Positions 50,938-58,510 of a stretch of 64,000 bases of DNA are shown piece by piece. The notes beneath the pieces were generated by a model. It was not told the DNA's origin. It saw only the letters and a program-made list of their open reading frames with translations, and ran no database searches. The stretch's first letter is position 1. Each line of letters begins with the position of its first letter. Source of the stretch: JAKQDH01 sp029558835 (GTDB lineage: Bacteria > Planctomycetota > Phycisphaerae > UBA1845); assembly GCA_035356615.1 (NCBI GenBank), contig DAOQSN010000021.1, forward strand, positions 1-64,000, given 5' to 3'. Made by a program: the position numbers and the translations under genes.

Positions 50938-52419
50938 CTACTCCGCTTTAGACTTCGCTTCCCCGTTTGCCTCCTCCGCCGCGGCCGGGTGCCCGAAACG
51001 ACCCCGCACCGCCGCCGCCATCTCATCACTCATCCCCACGCCGCTCTCCACAGCCTCCGCGGTCGCTTCCGATAGCAGGGCCGCGCCCGCGCCACCTGGT
51101 CCCTGCCCCTCGCTTGGTTCGCCGCCGGCACCGGCAGCTCCGGCGCCCGCCACAGTTCCCGCCGGCTCGGCGCCGCCGACCTGGGCCGCCTCGCCTTCAG
51201 CGCCCGCGGTGGCAGCGGCGGCCGCGGCCGCTGCCGCCGCTGCCGCCGCTGCGGCCTTCGCCGCCTGCACCTCGGCCGCGATCCGCTCCGCCTCCCGTTC
51301 CGCCGTCTCGATGATCTTGCCCGCCAGCTCCACCGCCAGTTCCAGTTCCTCCACCAGCGGCTCCGTCCCCACGGCCGCCAGGTCCGCCAGCGACACGATC
51401 CCCAGCGCCAGCAGCTTGTCGAGCATCAGGTCTTCGACGCCCTCAATCTGCTTGAGCGCCTTCTCCATGTCGTCCATGTTCTTGTCGTATTCCGCCGGTG
51501 TGAGGATGTCGACGTCCCATCCCGTCAGCCGGGCCGCCAACCGCACGTTCTGCCCGCGCTTCCCGATCGCCAGCGAGAGCTGGTCCTCCGCGACCACTAC
51601 CGTGGCCTTGCCCAACTCGAAGCACAGGAACGTCTCCTTCACCTCCGCCGGCTTCAACGCATTGCTGATGAGAATCTGCGACGACTCGTTCCAGCGAACG
51701 ATGTCGATCTTCTCCCCGCCCAGCTCATCCACAATGTTGCGAATGCGGCTGCCCCGCACGCCCACGCACGCCCCCACCGGGTCCACCTTCGCGTCAATGC
51801 TGGAAACAGCGATCTTCGTACGGTACCCCGCCTCGCGGGCCAACGCGCGAATCTCGATCACCCGCTCGCCGACCTCCGGAACCTCCAGCTCAAACAGCTT
51901 GCGGATGTAGTCCGGATGCGTCTGGGTCAGCACGATCTTGATCTGGCTGGGCGACTCCCGCACGTCCAGGATCATCGCCCGTATCCGCTCACCCGCCTGA
52001 TGCGTCTGCCCCGGTATCTGCTCGCTCCGCGGCAGAAACCCCTCGCCACGACCGAGGTTCACGACCAGCCCCCCGGCCTCGTACCGGGCCACCTGCCCGG
52101 TTACGATCGTCCCCACCCGGGCCGAGTATTCCTCAAACAGCGAGTTCCGCTCATCTTCGCGGATGCGCTGGATCATCACCTGCTTGGCCGTCTGCGCCGC
52201 GATGCGCCCCAGCGTCTTCAGATCGATGGGCTTGGCGTCGATGGTGGCCGTGATGTCGCCGGACACCCGCTCAATCTGGACGACGATGTCGCCCGTCTCG
52301 CCGAACGCGCGGCGCGCGGCCGACACCATCGCCGCCTCCAGATCGAGGAAGACGGCTTCCTTGTCGATGTTCTTATCCCGACTGATCGAGTCCACGAACC
52401 TGAGGAGGTCGGCGTTCAT
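50938..52419 (-). CDS. nusA: Transcription termination/antitermination factor NusA
   Basis: 493 aa. The NusA N-terminal domain (LLRFVDSISRDKNIDKEAVF) is followed by the S1 domain (GTIVTGQVARYEAGGLVVNL near residue 104), KH domains (DPVGACVGVRGSRIRNIV near 215; LSLAIGKRGQNVRLAARLTG near 280) and a HhH-type segment (EGVEDLMLDKLLALGIVSLA). The last about 120 residues are Ala/Glu/Gly-rich, including a run of over ten Ala. NusA binds RNA polymerase and controls pausing, termination and antitermination. The start is fixed by an extraordinary 13-base Shine-Dalgarno. Upstream lies a structured leader with its own promoter and terminator; autoregulation is plausible. No rimP gene is adjacent. Confidence 0.96.
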   Translation of the reverse strand: MNADLLRFVDSISRDKNIDKEAVFLDLEAAMVSAARRAFGETGDIVVQIERVSGDITATIDAKPIDLKTLGRIAAQTAKQVMIQRIREDERNSLFEEYSARVGTIVTGQVARYEAGGLVVNLGRGEGFLPRSEQIPGQTHQAGERIRAMILDVRESPSQIKIVLTQTHPDYIRKLFELEVPEVGERVIEIRALAREAGYRTKIAVSSIDAKVDPVGACVGVRGSRIRNIVDELGGEKIDIVRWNESSQILISNALKPAEVKETFLCFELGKATVVVAEDQLSLAIGKRGQNVRLAARLTGWDVDILTPAEYDKNMDDMEKALKQIEGVEDLMLDKLLALGIVSLADLAAVGTEPLVEELELAVELAGKIIETAEREAERIAAEVQAAKAAAAAAAAAAAAAAATAGAEGEAAQVGGAEPAGTVAGAGAAGAGGEPSEGQGPGGAGAALLSEATAEAVESGVGMSDEMAAAVRGRFGHPAAAEEANGEAKSKAE

Positions 52420-52427
52420 GATGGACC

Positions 52428-52440
52428 GATCACCTCCTTA
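52428..52440 (-). promoter_or_regulatory. Thirteen-base perfect Shine-Dalgarno of nusA
   Basis: TAAGGAGGTGATC on the minus strand is the exact complement of the usual 16S rRNA 3' end (GATCACCTCCTTA). It ends eight bases before the nusA ATG. Most genes here show only 4-7 matching bases. Confidence 0.8.
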
Positions 52441-52543
52441 CGTTGCGGCCGAGCCGCCCCGCCCCACGGGCTCCCGGCCGGCGAACATCCATGCCTCACT
52501 CGACGCCGTGCCCCAACCCCACTGCTCCGCTCCCTCGCGGAAC

Positions 52544-52577
52544 AAAAAAACCGTGGGCGCAAACTGCGGTCCCACGG
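52544..52577 (-). terminator. Intrinsic terminator in the nusA leader
   Basis: CCGTGGG (52577-52571) and CCCACGG (52557-52551) form a 7-bp stem, followed by seven T (52550-52544) on the minus strand. It lies about 125 bases before nusA, with no minus-strand gene between it and the promoter at 52894-52921. It therefore either ends a separate RNA or attenuates the nusA operon. Confidence 0.75.
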
Positions 52578-52887
52578 GGGGTGCCCGGTCGCGGCGGGAA
52601 CCTCAGGTTGGGCTGGTCAACGCATCGCGCTGCTCCGCAAGCGTAAGAGCCAACAAACAAACCTGACCCGCGCCGGCAGCCAATCGCCGCCGCCGCTCCC
52701 GCCGACATCCGCGCGCACCAACTCACCTCAGCCCGCGCGCTCACCCCCACGCGTTCCGTTACCGGACCGTGGGGTGCGGCCACAACGCGGATGGGCGTCC
52801 CCGCGGGAACGTCTCGTTCTCGCATCGCCGGCTGACGCCGGCCCGTACGGTCCCTTATCGGCGTTCCGGGCCGCCTCAACCAAGCGG
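52544..52887 (-). ncRNA. Candidate structured leader or small RNA upstream of nusA
   Basis: Bounded by a consensus promoter and an intrinsic terminator, the predicted RNA is about 340 nt. Visible hairpins are CGGCCCG with CGGGCCG (5' region), GCCGGC-GTCA-GCCGGC, and CCCCACG...CGTGGGG (52774-52745) with an inner TCCG/CGGA stem and GTAA-type loop. The CCCACGG of that hairpin could instead pair with CCGTGGG of the terminator stem. It lacks the signatures of RNase P RNA, tmRNA, SRP RNA and tRNA as far as can be seen. No ORF with an RBS is evident inside. Confidence 0.5.
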
Positions 52888-52893
52888 GACGCG

Positions 52894-52921
52894 ATTATAG
52901 AACCCCCACCTGCCCTGTCAA
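52894..52921 (-). promoter_or_regulatory. Consensus sigma-70 promoter of the nusA leader
   Basis: TTGACA (52921-52916) and TATAAT (52899-52894), both perfect, with a 16-base spacer on the minus strand. Transcription should start near 52887 and run toward nusA. It is the best promoter in the window. Confidence 0.85.
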
Positions 52922-53257
52922 TTCAAGCTTCCGACCTGCCACCAGCCACACGCGCCCCATCGGTGGACGATTACCGACAGCCTGAACACCCACCTGATCC
53001 TTCACTCAATTACATAAAGACTTAAATCAAGCCAGATTTACTGAAACACGTGTGACCCGACGACGGCGACACGATGACTGGCGCAACCACCCGAGGTAGC
53101 CGGATGCCGTTGCGACCCTCGCCCGCGGCTGCCACAACAAGCTCGCCCGTTACTGGAACCCGGCCGCGTCCGCCGGCCGGAGGAACCACCTGCGCCCGCG
53201 TTCCCGCTCGGGGTTACCATACCATGAGGCTATTGCCAGCCGGTGGAGGTCTCGATC
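52922..53257. other. Divergent intergenic region
   Basis: It separates the nusA promoter from the plus-strand esterase-fold gene. The AT-rich stretch 53005-53050 stands out in this GC-rich DNA and may hold the plus-strand promoter, though no clear hexamers were found. Confidence 0.4.
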
Positions 53258-54679
53258 GTGACAAGACACGGCGCTGCCATCCGTCACGGCGGCCAAGCGT
53301 TTCGGGTCTCGGGGACGCGCCGCACCGTGATGACCATGGCCATCCCGGTGATTCTGCTCAGCGGTATCTGCGTCGCGCAGGTGCCGTCGTCTCCGGCTGC
53401 CGGTGACGCGGGGAATGCCTCGGCCACCCTCACCGAGCGGTTGGAACGCTACTTCCAAACACCGCAAGCCAAGGACAGGCAACGGCTGCTCGCCGACATC
53501 GAGGCCGAAGCCGGGGGAGACGCCCAGGCCATCGCAGCGCTACTGCCGACGCTCCAGTTCTGGAAGGCGCTCCCGACGACCGACGGTCGGTGTCGGGCCG
53601 AGCCCGACGGTCTGCCAGGCTTCGAGGTCGTCTACCGCCTGCCGCCCGAATACAGCGAGCGCGAGCGGCACACGGTACTTGTCTGCGTGCCGGGCCCGGA
53701 TTCCAGCCCTGACCGCACGTTCGATCTTGCCCGCCACTACTGTGGTGACACCTTGCGCAACTTCGTGCTCGCCGCGCCGACCATCCCCCTCGACCCGCGC
53801 TTCCATGCCGGCGAAACGACCGCCCGCCAGGTGGCCGCCCTGCTCTACGCCCTGCGCCGCACGGTCCACAGGGACGCCCAGGCCACGTTCCTGTTCGGTG
53901 CCCAGCAGGGCGCGGACGCCGGATGGATGGTGCTGCTCGGCCGGCCGCTTGACTTCGCCGGCGCCATGCTGGTCGACGGCGCCGCCCCGTTGCCGTACCC
54001 CCGGCAGGTCTACCCGCTGCTGCTCGACAACCTGCGGCAAGTGCCGGTGGTAGCGATCTGGAGGAACGCCCAGGAGAGCGAGCCGAGCAGCCGCGTGCGG
54101 ACCGTGGACGCCCACCATCGGCTCATTGCGGCATGGGCCCGCCAGCACGGGTTGCCCATCACCGCGTTGCCCTACGAAGGCCGGTTGGACGCCGCCGCCG
54201 TGCAACCGGCACTGACGCAGCTCCTGGCGTCGCGCCGCGCGCCGAACCCAGTGCCGATTCAGCACCGCTTCCGCTTCCCCGCCCAGGGCCACGCCGATTG
54301 GCTGCACCAGGACCGGTTTCGTGACGACCCGTGGACGGACGACCAACTCTCCATCCTCGTGGCACCGGGAGTGGACGCCGACGAGTTCATCACCGGGGTG
54401 ATCCGGCCCCGCCTGGCGTTGCTGGCCGGCAGGATCGAGGGTCAGCACATCACCGTCTCCTGTGCGCGCTGCAACGGCATCGAGATCGAACTCGGCCCCG
54501 GGGCGGTGGACTTCGCCCAGCCGGTGGAACTGGAATGCAACGGTCAGAAGCGTCACGAGCGGCTGGCCAAGCCGAGCTGCGCCACACTCCTGGAGACGGC
54601 GTACCAGCGGTGGGACTTCCAGAACCTCGTCCTGACGCGCCTGTCGGTCCCCGTGCGCAGCGACGCGCGAGGCGATTGA
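53258..54679 (+). CDS. Exported esterase-fold (alpha/beta hydrolase-like) protein lacking the nucleophile motif
   Basis: 473 aa from a GTG at 53258, with GGAGGT seven bases upstream; the GTG at 53243 overlaps this Shine-Dalgarno and is unlikely. A signal peptide (MTMAIPVILLSGICVAQV) follows a basic N-region of about 25 residues. Residues about 120-340 look like an alpha/beta hydrolase of the esterase/depolymerase kind: YRLPPEYSERERHTVLVCVPG, then FLFGAQQGADAGWMVLL where the nucleophile elbow GxSxG is expected, then FAGAMLVDGAAPLPY. Ser is replaced by Gln, so classical catalysis is doubtful. The C-terminal 100 residues form a separate domain with CARCNGIEIEL. Function unknown; periplasmic or surface. 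Confidence 0.72.
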   Translation: MTRHGAAIRHGGQAFRVSGTRRTVMTMAIPVILLSGICVAQVPSSPAAGDAGNASATLTERLERYFQTPQAKDRQRLLADIEAEAGGDAQAIAALLPTLQFWKALPTTDGRCRAEPDGLPGFEVVYRLPPEYSERERHTVLVCVPGPDSSPDRTFDLARHYCGDTLRNFVLAAPTIPLDPRFHAGETTARQVAALLYALRRTVHRDAQATFLFGAQQGADAGWMVLLGRPLDFAGAMLVDGAAPLPYPRQVYPLLLDNLRQVPVVAIWRNAQESEPSSRVRTVDAHHRLIAAWARQHGLPITALPYEGRLDAAAVQPALTQLLASRRAPNPVPIQHRFRFPAQGHADWLHQDRFRDDPWTDDQLSILVAPGVDADEFITGVIRPRLALLAGRIEGQHITVSCARCNGIEIELGPGAVDFAQPVELECNGQKRHERLAKPSCATLLETAYQRWDFQNLVLTRLSVPVRSDARGD

Positions 54680-54702
54680 GCGGCTCCGCCGGAGCCGGGT
54701 AG

Positions 54703-54837
54703 CGCATGGCCAAGCGCAGCGCCGCCATGCCGAATGACTCGGCCAAACCCCGCCCCGTCGCATCCATGCCCTCGCGCACGCGTGCCCAAGTCCACCAGCG
54801 GCATGCGGGCGCCTTCGGCTTGGGCATGCCACCCTGA
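54703..54837. repeat. GGTGGCATGCC dispersed repeat, full copy D (inverted)
   Basis: GCATGGCCAAGCGCAGCGCC, GCCATGCC at the left and GCATGCGGGCGCCTTCGGCT, TGGGCATGCCACCC at the right, between the esterase-fold and FHA genes. Confidence 0.72.
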
Positions 54838-54908
54838 CCCTCCGCCTGCCGGTGGTTGTGAATGGCACTCGCTTGCCAAGATCGGCAACCAGGGTATAAC
54901 TCGCGCCT

Positions 54909-56519
54909 ATGGCTCAACTGCGCTATGTAGATGATGCCGGCCGACTGCAAACCGCCAACCTCGCCGGTGAGGCGTTCGTCATCGGCCGGGCCGTGACCTG
55001 TCACCTGGTGTTCGACGATGAGCTCACCTCCCGTGAACACGCCCGCATCGAACGCGACGCCGACGGCCGCTTCCACCTGCGCGACTTGGGCAGCCGCAAC
55101 AAGACCTACGTCAACGGGCAGTTGATCAACGAGACGCTGCTGACCGGCGGCGAGATGATCCGCGTCGGCGGCCACGTGGTGGAGTTCGTCAGCGACACGC
55201 CCGGCGGTACCCTCGCGACGCTGGATTTCCTCACCCCGGATCGCACCGAGCCGGCCCACGCCGAGTGGATCAAGGTCAAAGCCCCACTCTCGCTTACGGT
55301 GGGACAACTGGAGCAGTTGGCGCGCCTGTCCGGCGCCCCGGGCGTCACCTCTCGACCGGTGGACATCGCGGACCTCGCCCTGGCCCAACTGCTGCTGGAC
55401 TTGCAGGCCGAGCGCGGCTTCGTCGCCTTGCGCGGCGAGGCCAAGATGGAACTGCACCCGCTGGCGCAGCGCGGCCTGCTGCGCGCACCGGGCGGCTCCC
55501 TGATGCCCGTCAGCCAAGCGTTCATCTTTGCGGCCGTGCTCCAGGGCGTGGCGGGTCGTTACCCCCAGACGACCGCTCAGCTTGATGCCAAGTCCGGCTA
55601 TGCCGTCACCGCGCTGGTGGCAGCGATTACTTCCGCGGGCAACATCGTGGGCCTGGTTTACGTGGACCGCCCGGAGGCGCGGAAGCCGTTCAGTGCCGCG
55701 GCCATGCAGTACATGGCGGCCGCGGGGGCCCAGCTCGGCACCCTGCTGGCCGACGCCTCGCGCCGGCTGGCCCAGTCGGCCGGGCGCGAGGGCACTGCCT
55801 GGCTGGCGACGTTGCGGCAGGTCCAGCGCGCCTTCATGCCCGCCCTGAGTTCCAGTGATTCGTTCGAGGTAGCCAGTCGGTTCCGCCCCGGCGCGCTGCG
55901 CTGCGGCGACTTAGGCGACGTGGTGTACCTTGACGAGCGCCGTTGCATGGTCGTGATGATCGACGGCGGTGGCCAGGGGGTGGCCGGGCTGGCCCAGGGA
56001 GGTGCCATGCGGGCGGCCATTCGCGCTGCCCTGCTGGCCGACGAGGAGTCGCTCGACCCGGCGCACATCTTCACAGCCCTGAGCCGCTCGATTGCCGGCA
56101 CGCCGGGTCGTCAGCTTGTCTGCTGTACCTGCGTGGGCATCGACCTGGGCGCCGGCAAGCTGGGCTACCTCAACGCCGGCGGCGCTCCGCCGCTTCTGAT
56201 GACCGGTCCGGGCAGGCTGGTCACGCTCGATCAGCCGGCCCTGCTGCTGGGCGTCGACGCCGACTTCGCGTACAGCACGACCTGGGTTGACCTGCCCGAG
56301 TCGTTCCGGCTCATCTGCCACTCCGACGGGCTGCATGAGACCACCAACGCCGCCGGCGAGGCGCTCGGCGACCAGCGCGTGCACGAGGCCCTGCTCGACC
56401 CGGCCGCCTTCGCCACCGCTGACACCGTCGCCGAACGCCTGCTGCAACTGCTCGGCACGCACCTGGGGCAGGCTGAGCCGAACGATGATGTGCTGATCGT
56501 GGCCGTCGGCAGGGGATAG
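54909..56519 (+). CDS. FHA-GAF-SpoIIE phosphatase
   Basis: 536 aa. An N-terminal FHA domain (residues about 1-98) has FVIGR, SREHARI and LRDLGSRNKTYVNG, the phosphothreonine-binding set. Residues about 135-290 form a GAF-like domain (LQAERGFVALRG, GNIVGLVYVDRP). Residues about 310-536 form a PP2C-type SpoIIE domain: SRFRPGALRCGDLGDVVYLD near 320, MVVMIDGGGQGVAGLA near 348, LGYLNAGGAPPLLM near 418, HSDGLHETTN near 475 and EPNDDVLIVAV at the end. Metal-binding Asp residues are mostly kept, although GHG is GQG. A cytoplasmic signalling phosphatase, possibly of an anti-sigma pathway, is inferred; no partner is adjacent. Confidence 0.9.
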   Translation: MAQLRYVDDAGRLQTANLAGEAFVIGRAVTCHLVFDDELTSREHARIERDADGRFHLRDLGSRNKTYVNGQLINETLLTGGEMIRVGGHVVEFVSDTPGGTLATLDFLTPDRTEPAHAEWIKVKAPLSLTVGQLEQLARLSGAPGVTSRPVDIADLALAQLLLDLQAERGFVALRGEAKMELHPLAQRGLLRAPGGSLMPVSQAFIFAAVLQGVAGRYPQTTAQLDAKSGYAVTALVAAITSAGNIVGLVYVDRPEARKPFSAAAMQYMAAAGAQLGTLLADASRRLAQSAGREGTAWLATLRQVQRAFMPALSSSDSFEVASRFRPGALRCGDLGDVVYLDERRCMVVMIDGGGQGVAGLAQGGAMRAAIRAALLADEESLDPAHIFTALSRSIAGTPGRQLVCCTCVGIDLGAGKLGYLNAGGAPPLLMTGPGRLVTLDQPALLLGVDADFAYSTTWVDLPESFRLICHSDGLHETTNAAGEALGDQRVHEALLDPAAFATADTVAERLLQLLGTHLGQAEPNDDVLIVAVGRG

Positions 56520-56941
56520 ACCGAACCGCTCCGGCGGACAATGAATGCAGAATGCTGAAAGCGCCCGCTCGCACCGCTGGGTTTCTGCATTATGCCTTCA
56601 TCATTCTGCCTTCGCGGGTGGCCCAAGCGGGTGGCCCAGGTCCTTTGGACCTGGGGAACTGATGAACGGTGGGCACGCGCTCAGCCCCATAAGCAGGCGT
56701 GCACGCGGCCGCGGTACCGGGGAAGGCTGCACAGGTAGGAGTGTTGACAGGCTCCGCTCGCCCTCCGGGCGACAGAGGGCCCACCGGGCGAAAGAGGACT
56801 CTCCGGGCGACAGATGGCGCTGGTTCGTCGCCCGGAGGGCGCGCGGCAGTTGCCAGGGACTCTGAGTCCCTGGATGGGGCCGGGATGCTTCCCCCTCTCT
56901 CACCGCCCGGAGGGCGGACGACCGTCGCCGGAGAATGCGCC
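56520..56941. other. Intergenic region rich in palindromes upstream of ispH
   Basis: It holds CTCGCCCTCCGGGCGACAG (56758), GTTGCCAGGGACTCTGAGTC with CCTGG (56849-56873), and CCGCCCGGAGGGCGG (56903-56917). The first two are shared with 39181-39390. ATGAATGCAGAATG and its near inverse occur at 56541-56610. The open frame across this region reads only repeat-derived text. Confidence 0.55.
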
Positions 56942-57784
56942 GTGGAAGTCCGACTGGCAACCGCACGCGGCTTCTGCTTTGGAGTGGAGGCCGCCATCGA
57001 ACAGGCCGAGCAGGCGGTGCGCGAGCACGGCGCGGGACACGTCGTAGCCTTAGGTCCCGTCATCCACAACGAACAGCTCGTGCGCAAGCTCCAGCAGGCC
57101 GGTCTGAACCAGAGCGGCGACCTCGATTCCATCGAGCCCGACCAGGTGCTGCTCATCCGCTCGCACGGTGCCGGGCCCGAGACGCTCGAACGCGCCCGCG
57201 CCCGCGGCCTGCGGGTCGTCGATGCCACTTGCGTGCTGGTCAAACGCGCTCAGACGGTCGTCCGCCAGCTCCACGAAGAAGGCTACCACGTCGTCATGAT
57301 CGGCAACGCGGACCACCCCGAAGTCCGCGGCGTCATCGGCTACGCCCCCGGCGTGACCGTCATCGACCACACCACGGACCTGGAGACCGCGTTGCCCTAC
57401 CGCGAGCGCCTGGGCATCGTCGCGCAAACGACGCATTCACCCGCCTACGTGGCCGAGGTGATTGCCAAGATTCTGCAACGCCCGTACCGGGAGTTGAAGA
57501 TCGTCAATACCCTGTGCCTGGAGGTGACGCGCCGGCAGGAGGCGGCCATGGCGCTGGCACGCGAGGTCGACGTCATGTTCGTGCTGGGCGGACTGCACAG
57601 CGCCAACACCCGTGAAATGGCCCGGCTCTGCACGGCCGCCGGTTGTGAAACGCATCACATTGAAACCTGGGCCCAGTTCGAGCCACGCATGGCCGCCGGC
57701 AAGAAAGTCGCCGGCGTGACGGCCGGGGCGTCCACACCCGAATGGGTGATTGATGAGTTTGTACGGAACCTACAGGCAATCTAG
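56942..57784 (+). CDS. ispH: 4-Hydroxy-3-methylbut-2-enyl diphosphate reductase
   Basis: 280 aa from a GTG at 56942, with GGAGAA seven bases upstream; the start matches the family N-terminus (VRLATARGFCFGV). The last step of the methylerythritol phosphate isoprenoid pathway, giving IPP and DMAPP. The three 4Fe-4S ligand cysteines are in GFCFGVEAA near residue 12, VDATCVLVKRAQ near 97 and NTLCLEVTRRQ near 188. HNEQLVRKL, IRSHGAGPET, QTTHSPAYV and TAGASTPEWVIDE are conserved. It can supply the prenyl chains used by UbiA. Confidence 0.95.
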   Translation: MEVRLATARGFCFGVEAAIEQAEQAVREHGAGHVVALGPVIHNEQLVRKLQQAGLNQSGDLDSIEPDQVLLIRSHGAGPETLERARARGLRVVDATCVLVKRAQTVVRQLHEEGYHVVMIGNADHPEVRGVIGYAPGVTVIDHTTDLETALPYRERLGIVAQTTHSPAYVAEVIAKILQRPYRELKIVNTLCLEVTRRQEAAMALAREVDVMFVLGGLHSANTREMARLCTAAGCETHHIETWAQFEPRMAAGKKVAGVTAGASTPEWVIDEFVRNLQAI

Positions 57785-57817
57785 CCGAACCCGCACGCTG
57801 TCGCACCCACCGCGCCC

Positions 57818-57936
57818 GGGTGGCAGGCCCAAGCCGAAGGCGCCGGCATGCTGGCACGCAACCCGACATGCGGCTACGGAGAGCGAGCCTGCGTCCGCCG
57901 CAGAGCATGGCGGCGCTGCGCTTGGCCATGCCACCC
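57818..57936. repeat. GGTGGCATGCC dispersed repeat, full copy E
   Basis: GGGTGGCAGGCCCAAGCCGA, AGGCGCCGGCATGC at the left and ATGGCGGCGCTGCGCTTGGC, CATGCCACCC at the right, just after ispH. Confidence 0.72.
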
Positions 57937-57955
57937 AAAGCTGACGCCCCGTCGA

Positions 57956-58303
57956 CTATGCAAACGGATCATGCACGACCGGCTGCCCGCAGTACATGCA
58001 GCGCGGGAAGCGGGCCCCGATCGTCCGGTTGCACTTCGGACACGTCACCGCCGGCTTGCGCACCTTGCCGTCCAGCTTGCCGTCCGACAGGTCCAGGTCA
58101 TGAATACGCCTGACGAGGTCAACATCGGACAAGCTGAACTTCTCCCGGCAGATGCTCCACATCGCCTCGCAAACCAGCAGGGCCCGCTCAAGGCGCGCTT
58201 CCAGTTCCTTAACGTCGGCGCTGCTGGCAGTCTCCGGCCGGGCACTGACCGGCTCAGCGCCGAGCGCACGAACACTGTAGAAGCCGGGACCGAAAATGCT
58301 CAT
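57956..58303 (-). CDS. Small protein with C-terminal zinc ribbon
   Basis: 115 aa from the ATG at 58303, with GAGGAGAA nine bases upstream. The middle (residues 25-75) is helical and charged (VKELEARLERALLVCEAMWS). The C-terminus holds a four-Cys ribbon, CPKC near 90 and CMYC near 103. No homologous function is recognised. It is upstream of the GH13-like gene's end region and reads on the same strand, 208 bases from it. Confidence 0.7.
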   Translation of the reverse strand: MSIFGPGFYSVRALGAEPVSARPETASSADVKELEARLERALLVCEAMWSICREKFSLSDVDLVRRIHDLDLSDGKLDGKVRKPAVTCPKCNRTIGARFPRCMYCGQPVVHDPFA

Positions 58304-58510
58304 GACTTGTTCTCCTCTGCTCTCAAGTCCGCGGGCGTGATCGCAGCCGTGGGCGCCAGCCCGCGTATACGGACAACGCCGGCGCACGCACGCGGTCGTC
58401 GTGGCGTGCCGCGTCACCCGGCTCGCGCCCGGTGCTCCGCGTCGCAGACGCAGGCCTGCGGACGCCACGGTGCGCCCCTCGGGTTGCGCACGAGGCGCGC
58501 CGCAGCGCGA

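Noticed and set aside
52428..52440. GATCACCTCCTTA on the plus strand as the end of a 16S rRNA gene
   Set aside because: Only 13 bases match; no 16S sequence precedes it. It is the complement of the nusA Shine-Dalgarno.
52544..52887. RNase P RNA, tmRNA, SRP RNA or initiator tRNA in the nusA leader
   Set aside because: The GAGGAAAGTCC core of RNase P, the tRNA-like ends of tmRNA, the GGAAGG loop of SRP RNA and a T-arm are all missing.
56699..56941. N-terminal extension of IspH
   Set aside because: It is repeat-derived text; the GTG at 56942 has a Shine-Dalgarno and gives the normal family start.
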